The notes under the pieces were generated by a model that was given only the letters and a program-made list of their open reading frames with translations, had not been told where the DNA came from and ran no database searches. Source: Roseiarcus sp963824475 (GTDB lineage: Bacteria; Pseudomonadota; Alphaproteobacteria; Rhizobiales; Beijerinckiaceae). Taken from it: a stretch of DNA of 64,000 bases. The stretch's first letter is position 1; every line of letters starts with the position of its first letter. Both the position numbers and the translations under genes were made by a program. Shown here piece after piece: positions 16,240 through 24,313 of the stretch. The DNA is taken from NCBI GenBank assembly GCA_963824475.1, contig CAWGPR010000008.1, positions 124,001-188,000 of the forward strand. Reading direction: 5' to 3'.

Positions 16240-17775
16240 ATGCGGTTCGGCAGCATCCTTTACGGAGCGGATCCCCCGCCGCAGCTTCCCGGCCAAGTTC
16301 CTGCGCCAGACTTCTTCGTGGACCTCAATCTCGATCAAGTCGTCGCCGCGATCATCGCCCGCCGGGATGAATACAATCTGCAACCGTTCTTCCACTCGCC
16401 TCCACCCGACCTGGAGACGGTTCACTATCGGCACGAGGTCATGCAGGACCTCGAGCAAGATACCGTGATCGGCTTCGTCAAGGCCTTCTCGGCCAAAATG
16501 CGCTCCATGCGGGAGCAGATCGGAAGACTCAACAAGCTCCATTATCGGCTTCAAAAGGAGGCTGTCTTCCTCGACGCGATCGCGTTCTACTGCGACGCAG
16601 TCTCACAGCTCGCCAAGGATCTGAGGGCGGCCGATCTCAAGTCGCGTGGGCTTGATGGTTTCCGGCGTCACGTTGACGACTACGTTCAATCACGCGCTTT
16701 TTTGACGCTCGAAAATTCGATGAAGGAAATCAAGCGCGACTTGGCCGCGATTGAATATGTACTGCTGATCGGCAATTCGAGCGTGACCGTGCGCAAATTT
16801 GAGTCGGAGCCCGACTACGGCGCGGCGGTGGCGGCAACTTTCGAGCAATTCAAGCAAGGGGACGTGAAGGACTACGACTTCAAGCTTGTCGACTTCTTCG
16901 AGATGAATCACGTCGAAGCGCACGTTCTCCATTTCGTGGCCGCGCTGCACCCCGACTTATTCGGACGCCTCGACCGCTATTTTAGCGACAGTCAGGCCTA
17001 CCTGGACCCAGTGATCGGGCGCTGGGATCGCGAGATCCAATTCTACGTGGCCTACCTCGACTACATTCGGCCGCTTCGAGACGCCGGACTGCGTTTCTGC
17101 TACCCCGCGCTGTCTGCGACTTCAAAAGCGGTGCATGCGAGGCGCACGTTTGACATCGCGCTCGCGAACAAGCTTGTCGGCGAAAAATCTTCAGTGGTCG
17201 CCAATGACTTCGAACTGAGCGGCCGGGAGCGCATCTTCGTCGTTTCGGGACCGAACCAGGGCGGGAAGACGACCTTCGCTCGAACCTTTGGACAATTGCA
17301 CTACCTGGCTCGCTTGGGCTGTCCCGTTCCTGGCGCGGAGGCCAATCTGTTCTTCTTCGACGAACTGCTGACGCATTTTGAGAAGGAAGAGGACATCCAC
17401 AATCATCGGGGCAAGCTCGAGGATGACCTCGTGCGCATCCACGAGGTCCTTGGGCGGGCAACCCCGAACAGTATCGTCATACTCAACGAGATCTTCACCT
17501 CAACGACGCTGCGCGACGCGCTCTTTCTCGCTCGGCGCGTGCTCGACCGGCTCATCCAACTTGATCTCCTGTGCGTCTGCGTGACTTTCATGGACGAGCT
17601 TTCATCGCTGGGGCCGCAGACCGTCAGCCTGGTCAGCACCGTGGTCCCCGATAACCCTGTTCAGCGCACATATCGGGTGATCCGCCGCCCCGCGGACGGG
17701 CGCTCCTACGCCATGTCCATCGCGGAAAAATATCGGGTCACATACGACGGCTTGAGGGAGCGGATTGGGTCATGA
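16240..17775 (+). CDS. MutS-like ATPase A (no mismatch-recognition domain)
   Basis: 511 residues. The C-terminal ATPase domain has a MutS-type Walker A, SGPNQGGKTTFA (about residues 336-347), a Walker B reading SIVILNEIFTSTT (DE of MutS becomes NE, catalytic glutamate kept) and the MutS-type ST pair. The H-motif, FATHYHEL in MutS, reads CVTFMDEL here, so the histidine is lost. The N-terminal 300 residues look helical, like the MutS core and lever. No domain I with the F-x-E mismatch motif is present. Start ATG 16240 follows GGGGAGGCTGAG. The stop overlaps the next MutS-like start (ATGA). It lies behind a fluoride riboswitch. Role unknown; repair or a DNA/RNA-clamp function is inference. Confidence 0.85.
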   Translation: MRFGSILYGADPPPQLPGQVPAPDFFVDLNLDQVVAAIIARRDEYNLQPFFHSPPPDLETVHYRHEVMQDLEQDTVIGFVKAFSAKMRSMREQIGRLNKLHYRLQKEAVFLDAIAFYCDAVSQLAKDLRAADLKSRGLDGFRRHVDDYVQSRAFLTLENSMKEIKRDLAAIEYVLLIGNSSVTVRKFESEPDYGAAVAATFEQFKQGDVKDYDFKLVDFFEMNHVEAHVLHFVAALHPDLFGRLDRYFSDSQAYLDPVIGRWDREIQFYVAYLDYIRPLRDAGLRFCYPALSATSKAVHARRTFDIALANKLVGEKSSVVANDFELSGRERIFVVSGPNQGGKTTFARTFGQLHYLARLGCPVPGAEANLFFFDELLTHFEKEEDIHNHRGKLEDDLVRIHEVLGRATPNSIVILNEIFTSTTLRDALFLARRVLDRLIQLDLLCVCVTFMDELSSLGPQTVSLVSTVVPDNPVQRTYRVIRRPADGRSYAMSIAEKYRVTYDGLRERIGS

Positions 17776-19313
17776 AAGCTTTCCTCATGTTCAGAGATCG
17801 GGATTTTGATCTCAAACAGCCGCTGCCTCCCAACGCGGACGCCTTGGTTCAGGACCTCGAACTGGAAACCCTGTTCGGCGCCATGGCGGCGGGCGACCCG
17901 CTCATTCACGACGTCAGTAAAGTGGCGGTGCTGAGCAGCGTCCGGAGCACCGTCGAGGAGATTGCGTACCGTCAGCGCGTCATGACGGACGCGCTCCATC
18001 GCCCCGCAGTGCTGCGCGACATTTACAAGCTCGCGGCCGACGCGATCGCCCGGGAGAAGAAAGCTTACTTTGGCTTGTTTCGGGATTCGCCCGAGACGTT
18101 GCTCAATCGCTCGATCGAAGTCATGACCATGTTCGTCGAGGCGCTTCGCCGGCTCAGGCAGATCGCGGAGCAGGCGGAGCCCGACTTTCGCTCGGACGGC
18201 TTTCGAACCCTGTTTGCGATGCTGAGGCGAGAGCTGAGCGAGGACTATTTCAAGGAAGTTTCCCGCCATCTGAAGCAGCTGAGGTTTCCCGACTTTGTGT
18301 TCGTCAGCGCTCGCCTGGGCGCAGGCAACAAGGGAATTCGATACATTCTTCGCCAGTTTCCCGCGGACCATCGTTTCTGGCCCCTGCGGCTCTTTCCGCG
18401 ACGGCGCGGCGGCTACACGCTCCATATCCACCCCCGTGACGAGGCCGGCGGCCAAGCGGTCTCTGCGCTCCGCAATCGCGGGCTTGCGCTCGCGGCCCGC
18501 GCGCTCGGGCAATCGGTCGACCATATCCTCAGCTTCTTTCACATGTTGCGAACCGAGGTCGCCTTTTACATTGGGGGCGTCAATCTTCAGCAGCGCCTTT
18601 CAGCTCTTGGCCTGACGACGGTCGTTCCAGTGCTCGCCCGCCTGAACGAACGCCGCTTCGCCTGTTGCGGCCTCTACGACGTTTGCCTGGCGATCAGCAT
18701 GAACAAGGCCGTGGTTGGCAACGACGTCGACGGCAACGACAAGGCGCTGGTCGTCATCACCGGCGCGAACCAGGGCGGAAAGTCGACCTTCCTGCGCGGC
18801 GTCGGGCTGGCGCAAATGATGATGCAGTCGGGCTTGTTTGTCGGCGCCGAGGCGTTCGGCGCGAACATCGTTCGCGGCGTCTTCACGCACTACAAGCGTG
18901 AGGAGGACACCAGCATGACGAGCGGCAAGTTCGAAGAGGAGCTCAGGCGAATGAACGCGCTGGCCGACATGCTTGGGGCCCACGCCCTGGTCCTCTTCAA
19001 CAAATCGTTCGCCTCGACCAACGAACGTGAGGGATCGGAGATCGCGCAGCAGATCGTGACGGCCTTGCTCGACAGCGGCCTCAAGATGTTCTTTGTCACC
19101 CACCTCTATCCCTTTGCCCATGCGATGGAGGAATTGGATCTCCAATCCTCTTTGTTTCTCCGCGCTGAGAGAAGAGAGGACGGCTCACGGACCTTCAAGC
19201 TCATCGAAGGCAAGCCGCTCGAAACAAGCTTCGGCGAGGACCTGTACAAGAAAATCTTTGGAGCGGACCCCGAGTCTCGGCCGTCGCCCCCAAAGCTGCG
19301 AGAGATCGCCTGA
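17772..19313 (+). CDS. MutS-like ATPase B (partner of A)
   Basis: 513 residues with the same layout as its neighbour. Walker A is TGANQGGKSTFLRG (about residues 331-344). Walker B reads ALVLFNKSFAST: the DE pair of MutS is NK, so the catalytic glutamate is absent. The H-motif FVTHLYPFA keeps its histidine. Thus A keeps the glutamate and lacks the histidine, and B the reverse. This is what one expects of an obligate heterodimer with unequal sites. The N-terminal region is helical, without a mismatch-recognition domain. Four-base overlap with gene A implies equimolar production. The same fluoride riboswitch controls it. Confidence 0.85.
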   Translation: MKAFLMFRDRDFDLKQPLPPNADALVQDLELETLFGAMAAGDPLIHDVSKVAVLSSVRSTVEEIAYRQRVMTDALHRPAVLRDIYKLAADAIAREKKAYFGLFRDSPETLLNRSIEVMTMFVEALRRLRQIAEQAEPDFRSDGFRTLFAMLRRELSEDYFKEVSRHLKQLRFPDFVFVSARLGAGNKGIRYILRQFPADHRFWPLRLFPRRRGGYTLHIHPRDEAGGQAVSALRNRGLALAARALGQSVDHILSFFHMLRTEVAFYIGGVNLQQRLSALGLTTVVPVLARLNERRFACCGLYDVCLAISMNKAVVGNDVDGNDKALVVITGANQGGKSTFLRGVGLAQMMMQSGLFVGAEAFGANIVRGVFTHYKREEDTSMTSGKFEEELRRMNALADMLGAHALVLFNKSFASTNEREGSEIAQQIVTALLDSGLKMFFVTHLYPFAHAMEELDLQSSLFLRAERREDGSRTFKLIEGKPLETSFGEDLYKKIFGADPESRPSPPKLREIA

Positions 19314-19423
19314 AGCCAAGGGTCTGCTCGGTCGAGGCCGATGACTGCGCCATACGCTAAGGGCCTGCTCGCCGGTAGGGCTGCGCTTTCGCGCCGCGAA
19401 ACCAGGGGTTTCGCATGGGGTGC

Positions 19424-19975
19424 CTAAGCCCGTGAAATCGTTGAGGGCGCGAAATCGGCCGTTTCGCCGTTTTCTGTGTTATCAAGGGCTTGGGGCGCGT
19501 TTGATTGCGCCGCGTTCTCGCGAAACGCCTGCGGGCCCCTTTCGGCCTCGCGCTGGGCCAGCGCCTCGCGCGCCGCGTCGAGGCGCTCAAGCTTTTCCTC
19601 CATCTTGTCGACCTCGTCGCCAACTCTCTGGAAAGCGGGCTTGAGCCGAAGCCGGTCGGGCGCGAGCCGGTTCAATTGCTCGAGGATGCGGACGAAAGCA
19701 TGCGCGGCGGACGGCTTGCCGGCGTCAAGCTGGGCGCCGATGAGATCGAGCGCCCGCTCAAGCCGGGCGATCTGCAGGAGCGCGAAATCGTCGGCCGGGT
19801 TGGCGTTTCGGCGGTCGAGGTGCTCGCGGACGATCTGTTGCACGCGGCGGACGCTCAAGGTTTCCGACGCGGCGATGGCGCGGACCGACTGCCCGGCCAT
19901 CAGGCGGGCGAAGATGCGTTGGGCGCGGACGCGCACCTCGACGGGGGAACAGACGGGCGTGGCGGACGCGGGCAT
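19424..19975 (-). CDS. Orphan HTH protein, terminase-small-subunit-like
   Basis: 183 residues. An N-terminal helix-turn-helix (about residues 15-50: RIFARLMAGQSVRAIAASET then LSVRRVQQIVREHL) is followed by a helical segment, LERALDLIGAQL-AGKPSAAHAFVRILEQLNRL, and a charged tail. The combination of HTH and a helix with a small-residue turn resembles phage terminase small subunits, but no phage genes are near. It has a paralogue in this window at 38,488-39,102 with the same order of parts. Function unknown; a DNA-binding protein is the safest reading. Confidence 0.7.
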   Translation of the reverse strand: MPASATPVCSPVEVRVRAQRIFARLMAGQSVRAIAASETLSVRRVQQIVREHLDRRNANPADDFALLQIARLERALDLIGAQLDAGKPSAAHAFVRILEQLNRLAPDRLRLKPAFQRVGDEVDKMEEKLERLDAAREALAQREAERGPQAFRENAAQSNAPQALDNTENGETADFAPSTISRA

Positions 19976-20324
19976 GGGAGCTCTCTTTCTGCTAAACGGT
20001 AAGCGTAGTCCATATTCAGGAATCTAGCAAGGATTTGTCGAAAAATCTCGACATCATGGCAAAACCCAGTCGCCTGCTACGGTCGGCGGGCCGCTTTGGG
20101 CGGATTGCGGACCTTCTGCACTTAACTTCTGGGCGCGCTCGCAGCTCAGCCGCCCTATCGCTCCAACCGACGGAGAGGTGCCGCCAGCCTCTCGCTCAGC
20201 CCGCAATCCGACTTGCCGAAGACCGGACGGCGGCTCAGATTATCAACGACATCGGCCTATCATCGACTGAGAGATAGCCGCCCAACGCAGACCTGGTTGC
20301 TTGCGAATTAGGTTGTAGCTCGAA
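19976..20324. other. Intergenic region with a weak inverted repeat
   Basis: About 350 bases between the divergent HTH and methyltransferase genes. Apart from an imperfect inverted pair (GCGGATTGCGG near 20,100 and CCGCAATCCG near 20,200), I see no gene, terminator or RNA motif. It presumably holds both promoters. Confidence 0.4.
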
Positions 20325-21374
20325 ATGACCGCGAAATTTCCCTTGGTCTCGCGCAGCCGATTTGAAGAGCTTCACAAGCGTTTCGATGTTCTTTCTGAGC
20401 ATTACAAGAAGATCGCCGCCGAAAGGGATAACTTGCGCGTAATGGCCATGACGCGGAAGCGGGCTTTCGCCGAGCAGATGCTGACGGACCTTGCCCGAAC
20501 ATTCAACCTGACCCGGTTGCAGCCAATCGCCACTTGCCGAACGGAAGCCGAATGGAGCCAATTTTGCGCAAGTCCCCTGTTGAAGTGGTTGCAGGAAGAG
20601 GACGGAGCGATCCTCGCCCAGCATCAATTCGATGAGGAATGGGAATTTGCCGGCTATTCCTCCTCTGCTTGCCGGATTGTCAATTTCAAAGTCGACAACC
20701 TTTGGGGAGGAAGACGTGAGGAAAATCAATTCATTCCAAACATCAGGGAGCGGCTGGTCTGCCCAATTTCTGGCCTAAATAATCGGCAACGTCTCATAGC
20801 CTCGTTAGTTTCTGCTGACCTATTACATAAGCAAGGAGCGTTTGTTATCTATATCATGGAGCAAATAACCGATATCTATCGATGGATATCCACACAATAC
20901 AGTAATTATGATATCATTGGCAGCGAGTATCTTGGCGACGATTTCGCTCCTGGGCAAATTGTAGATGGTATTCGGCACGAAGACATCCACAGGCTAAGTT
21001 TTGCGAACTCCTCCATTGATCTGATCGTTAGCAACGAGGTCATGGAGCACGTGCCGTGGCCCAGGCGCGCTTTTCGCGAGATCGCGCGAGTGCTGCGTCC
21101 GGGCGGCCAAGCGCTGATGACGTTTCCGTTCACCAACCGCAGCGAATCTGTTGTACGCGCGGAGTTGGTTGACGGGTCGGTCGTGCACCGTCTTGAACCG
21201 GTCTATCATGGCAATCCCCTTTCCGCCGAAGGATCGCTCGTCTTCACGGACTTTGGATGGGACCTGATGGAATTGATGCGAGTCGAGGGATTTCGGGATG
21301 CCGCGCTCGAAATCTACCATTCAGCGCCAGCTGGCCATTTAGGACTAGGCACGGTCTTCCGGCTAATTCGCTAA
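20325..21374 (+). CDS. Class I SAM-dependent methyltransferase with N-terminal extension
   Basis: 349 residues. The C-terminal half is a Methyltransf_11-type domain with the acidic loop in HRLSFANSSIDLIVSNEVMEHVPWPRRAFREIARVLRPGG (about residues 221-262), where VSNEVMEHV is motif IV. The usual glycine-rich motif I is hard to see; the segment before it, YDIIGSEYLGDDF, may replace it. The N-terminal 100 residues carry a short coiled coil (about 20-45). Part of the gene (about 20,830-20,990) is clearly AT-rich compared with everything around it, which suggests recent transfer. The substrate is unknown; surface-glycan or lipid genes often carry such enzymes, but none are adjacent. Confidence 0.8.
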   Translation: MTAKFPLVSRSRFEELHKRFDVLSEHYKKIAAERDNLRVMAMTRKRAFAEQMLTDLARTFNLTRLQPIATCRTEAEWSQFCASPLLKWLQEEDGAILAQHQFDEEWEFAGYSSSACRIVNFKVDNLWGGRREENQFIPNIRERLVCPISGLNNRQRLIASLVSADLLHKQGAFVIYIMEQITDIYRWISTQYSNYDIIGSEYLGDDFAPGQIVDGIRHEDIHRLSFANSSIDLIVSNEVMEHVPWPRRAFREIARVLRPGGQALMTFPFTNRSESVVRAELVDGSVVHRLEPVYHGNPLSAEGSLVFTDFGWDLMELMRVEGFRDAALEIYHSAPAGHLGLGTVFRLIR

Positions 21375-21498
21375 GGTTAACGCCTTTCCACAAGGCGGCA
21401 GGCTACGACCGCTATTTGCGCAGTCCTTCCGTTCACACGATCAACGAGGGTCTGCAACCAGTCGAAACCGGTCGAACTGATGGGCTTTGCGGCCGCCC

Positions 21499-22626
21499 CT
21501 ACTCGAACAAAACCACCTGCCTCACCCCGATCCCCTCGCGCAGCCGGTCGAAGCCTTCGTTGATCTCTTCGAGCCTCAGGCGATGGGTCAGCAATTGGTC
21601 GACCGGCAGGCGGCCGGCGCGGAAGAGGCCGATCATGCGCGGCACGTCGCGCTGGGGAACGGACGAGCCGACATAGGAGCCTTTCAGGGTCCGCTCCTCG
21701 GCGACCAAAGCGAGCGGCGAAAGGCTCATGCGCTTCTCCGGATGGGGCAGGCCCGCGGTCACGGTCGCGCCCCCGCGCGCGGTCGCGGCATAAGCGAGTT
21801 CGAGCGCCGGAACGGAGCCCGCCATCTCGAAGGCGACATCGACGCCGGCGCCGGAAATGCGCCTGATTTCGGCGACGGCGTCGGCCGAGCCGGCGTTGAC
21901 CGTTTGCGTTGCGCCGAGTTTCGCTGCGAACGCGAGCTTGTCGTCCGAGAGATCGACGGCGACGATCTGGCGCGCGCCGGCGAGTCTTGCGCCCAAAACG
22001 ACGCTCAAGCCCACGCCCCCTAGGCCCACCACCGCGACCGACTGGCCCGGTTCCAGCTTCGCGGTGCTGACGACCGCGCCAACGCCGGTCAGCACCGCGC
22101 AGCCGAATAGCGCGGCCAGTTCGAGCGGCAGGTCCGGGTCGATCTTCACGCACGATTCGCGCGCGACCACCGCATGGGTTGCAAAGGCCGAAACGCCGAG
22201 AAGGTGGTTCACCGGCTCGGCGTGGAACGAAAGCCGCCGCTCGCCGGAGAGCAGCGTCCCGGCGGCGTTCGCTCTAGCGCCCGGCTCGCAAAGCGCCGGA
22301 CGCCCGCCTACGCAAGGGCCGCAGCGGCCGCAGCTCGGGACGAACACCAGCACGACATGATCGCCGGCTTTGAGGTCGGTCACGCCCTCGCCCACGTCCT
22401 CGACGATCGCCGCCGCCTCGTGGCCGAGCGCCATCGGGACGGGCCTTGGCCGCGAGCCGTCGATCACCGACAAGTCCGAATGGCACAGGCCCGCCGCCGC
22501 GATCTTGACCATGAGTTCGCCGCGGCCGGGGGGGCTGAGGTCGAGCTCGGCGATTTCGAGCGGCTTCGAGTGGGCGTAGGGCGGCTCAAGGCCAGGCTGG
22601 CGAAGAACGGCGGCTTGGATGCGCAT
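21499..22626 (-). CDS. Zinc-dependent alcohol dehydrogenase
   Basis: 375 residues from ATG 22626 (MRIQAAVLRQPG). Medium-chain dehydrogenase/reductase: catalytic zinc region GLCHSDLSVIDG and GHEAAAIVEDVG, structural zinc lobe with four cysteines in CGRCGPCVGGRPALC (about residues 91-105), and the NAD-binding motif VAVVGLGGVGLSVVLGARLAG near residue 190, followed by an acidic residue (VDLSDDK) that favours NAD over NADP. Such enzymes act on primary alcohols or S-hydroxymethyl-glutathione-like substrates; the precise substrate is unknown. A longer in-frame start upstream (22743) is not supported by homologue length. It converges on the methyltransferase gene. Confidence 0.93.
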   Translation of the reverse strand: MRIQAAVLRQPGLEPPYAHSKPLEIAELDLSPPGRGELMVKIAAAGLCHSDLSVIDGSRPRPVPMALGHEAAAIVEDVGEGVTDLKAGDHVVLVFVPSCGRCGPCVGGRPALCEPGARANAAGTLLSGERRLSFHAEPVNHLLGVSAFATHAVVARESCVKIDPDLPLELAALFGCAVLTGVGAVVSTAKLEPGQSVAVVGLGGVGLSVVLGARLAGARQIVAVDLSDDKLAFAAKLGATQTVNAGSADAVAEIRRISGAGVDVAFEMAGSVPALELAYAATARGGATVTAGLPHPEKRMSLSPLALVAEERTLKGSYVGSSVPQRDVPRMIGLFRAGRLPVDQLLTHRLRLEEINEGFDRLREGIGVRQVVLFE

Positions 22627-22796
22627 GGGGATCACGGGTCTCGGAACCAGAAACGCCGATGCTGGGCGAGATCGCCGGGCGGGGCAACCGGAAAATTGAC
22701 CCGCGATGGCGCCACTTGCGCCCCTCGCGCGCCCGCGCCACATACCGATTAAGCCCGCGAGTCCGAATTCGCGGGGCCCGCCCGGGAGCTTATGCG

Positions 22797-23057
22797 ATGC
22801 CGCAGACCAACAGCCGCTTCTTCGACGATCTCTCGCGCCTCATGACCGACGCCGCGGGCCTTGCCGACGGCGCGAAGCGCGAGGCGCAGACCTTCGCCCG
22901 CTCGCAGATGGAGCGGATGATGGCCGGCATGAACGTCGTCACCCGCGAGGAGTTCGAGGCGGTCAAGGAGATGGCGGCCCGCGCCCGCGACGAGAACGAG
23001 AAGCTTGCCGCAAGGATAGCCGCGCTCGAGGCGAAGCTCAACGAGCCAAGGCCTTGA
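22797..23057 (+). CDS. ubiK: Ubiquinone biosynthesis accessory factor UbiK family
   Basis: 86 residues: an amphipathic N-terminal helix, FFDDLSRLMTDAAGLADGAKREAQ, then VTREEFEAVKEMAARARDENEKLAARIAALEAKL, a trimeric coiled coil. This is the BMFP/DUF526 (YqiC, now UbiK) family, a membrane-associated accessory of the ubiquinone biosynthesis complex. The start at 22797 is preferred over a longer frame because homologues begin with MPQTNSRFFDDLSRL-like sequence. It diverges from the alcohol dehydrogenase gene. Confidence 0.88.
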   Translation: MPQTNSRFFDDLSRLMTDAAGLADGAKREAQTFARSQMERMMAGMNVVTREEFEAVKEMAARARDENEKLAARIAALEAKLNEPRP

Positions 23058-23234
23058 TCCGACTCGCGTTCCGTTAGCAGAGTCTTGATTCCGTTTACTG
23101 TTTTTGTGGACCCGATGAGGTCTTCGGTTTACGAACGGGCGCGAATCAGCAAGGGTTGTCATGGGCCGCCCGGCTTCAAAGGGTCGAGGCGGCTCCTTGC
23201 CGCTTGGTCCCTCGATCCGCCGAAAGACCTCTTG

Positions 23235-23738
23235 ATGACCTTCATCGAAACGAGCGCCGACGAGCGTCGCGAGCATCCCGTCGACGTGGTCGAGCGTCTG
23301 GCCGCCGTCAACGAATGGGCCTTCGATCGCGCCGAGACGGACGAGATTTCAATCCTGGTCTCGGGCCGCTTCGCCAATTACGACGTCGCCTTCACCTGGT
23401 TGCCGGACCTCGAATCGCTGCATGTCAGCTGTTCGTTCGATCTCAAGACCCCTCCGCACAAACGCGCGGCGATCGGCGAACTGACGCAACTCATCAACGA
23501 ACAATTGTGGCTCGGGCATTTCGACCAGTGGAGCCAGCAGGACGTGGTGATGTTTCGCCACGCCCTGTGCCTGGCGGGAGGCGCGGGCGCGAGCGACGCG
23601 CAGTGCGGCGCGGTGGTCAAGGCGGCGCTCGACGCCTGCGAGACCTATTACCAGGCGTTCCAGTTCGTGCTGTGGGCCAACCGCGGCCCGCGCGAGGCGA
23701 TCGCCTTCGCCACGTTCGAGACCCGCGGCGCGGCCTGA
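23235..23738 (+). CDS. YbjN domain-containing protein
   Basis: 167 residues of the YbjN superfamily, a small alpha/beta fold related to type III secretion chaperones. Typical features are HPVDVVERLAAVNEWAFDRAETDEI at the start, the WLPDLESLHVSCSFDL strand pair and the C-terminal ALDACETYYQAFQFVLWANRGP. ATG 23235 is chosen; the longer frame to 23085 has no family similarity. In Hyphomicrobiales this gene is often near ubiK and a pyrroline-5-carboxylate reductase. Function is unclear; it is proposed to be a regulator or chaperone. Confidence 0.85.
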   Translation: MTFIETSADERREHPVDVVERLAAVNEWAFDRAETDEISILVSGRFANYDVAFTWLPDLESLHVSCSFDLKTPPHKRAAIGELTQLINEQLWLGHFDQWSQQDVVMFRHALCLAGGAGASDAQCGAVVKAALDACETYYQAFQFVLWANRGPREAIAFATFETRGAA

Positions 23739-23844
23739 AGGCGCCTGTCAGGGGACTGGCGCTCGGGCGGAATTGCGTGTAAGAGCCGCGCCTTCACAGA
23801 TTTCCGGGCCTAAACCGCCTGCTTCCGGTTGGAGTTCCCTTCAA

Positions 23845-24039
23845 ATGGCCGTCCCCAGACGCAAGACTTCGCCCTCGCGCCGCGGCATGCGCCGCTCGGC
23901 CGACGCGCTTAAAGCGCCCACCTATGTCGAAGATAAGGACTCGGGCGAACTGCGCCGCCCGCACCACATCGACCTCAAGAGCGGCATGTATCGGGGCCGC
24001 CAGGTCCTGAAGCCGAAGTCGAAGACCGTCGACGCGTGA
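23845..24039 (+). CDS. rpmF: 50S ribosomal protein bL32
   Basis: 64 residues beginning MAVPRRKTSPSRRGMRRS, the standard bL32 N-terminus, and running through HHIDLKSGMYRGRQVL. ATG 23845 is clear from the family start. No zinc cysteines are present, so it is the C-minus form. The usual neighbour plsX or a transglycosylase is not seen; ubiK/ybjN lie upstream instead. Confidence 0.97.
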   Translation: MAVPRRKTSPSRRGMRRSADALKAPTYVEDKDSGELRRPHHIDLKSGMYRGRQVLKPKSKTVDA

Positions 24040-24048
24040 TTGCCGGGC

Positions 24049-24181
24049 CCCCTCTCCCCGCGGGAGAGGGGTAGGGGTGAGGGCGCCTTTCCCTCATCCG
24101 GTCGGCCCCATAGCCCGTCCGGAAGGACGGGCGTCCTCCGGGACGCCCTATGGCCGACCACCTTCTCCCAAAGGGAGAAGG
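24049..24181. repeat. Compound palindromic extragenic element after rpmF
   Basis: Three nested dyads follow rpmF. The first is CCCCTCTCCC with GGGAGAGGGG (24,050-24,071). The second is a long imperfect palindrome around 24,102-24,158, with arms GTCGGCC and GGCCGAC and inner stems such as CCGTCC/GGACGG. The third is CCTTCTCCC-AAA-GGGAGAAGG (24,161-24,181). It looks like one of the repeated palindromic elements common between genes of Alphaproteobacteria. It may also end rpmF transcription, though no T tract follows. Confidence 0.7.
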
Positions 24182-24313
24182 GAGTTCGCGCCACATTACC
24201 AAGCTTTCATGTTCGCGCCATCGCATGTTTAGGCGGATGCGTGCATTCTCGTGAATGCGAGGCGGCGGGGACAGTCTCCGCGGCGATGATTTGGATGCTC
24301 GGAGCACCACCTG

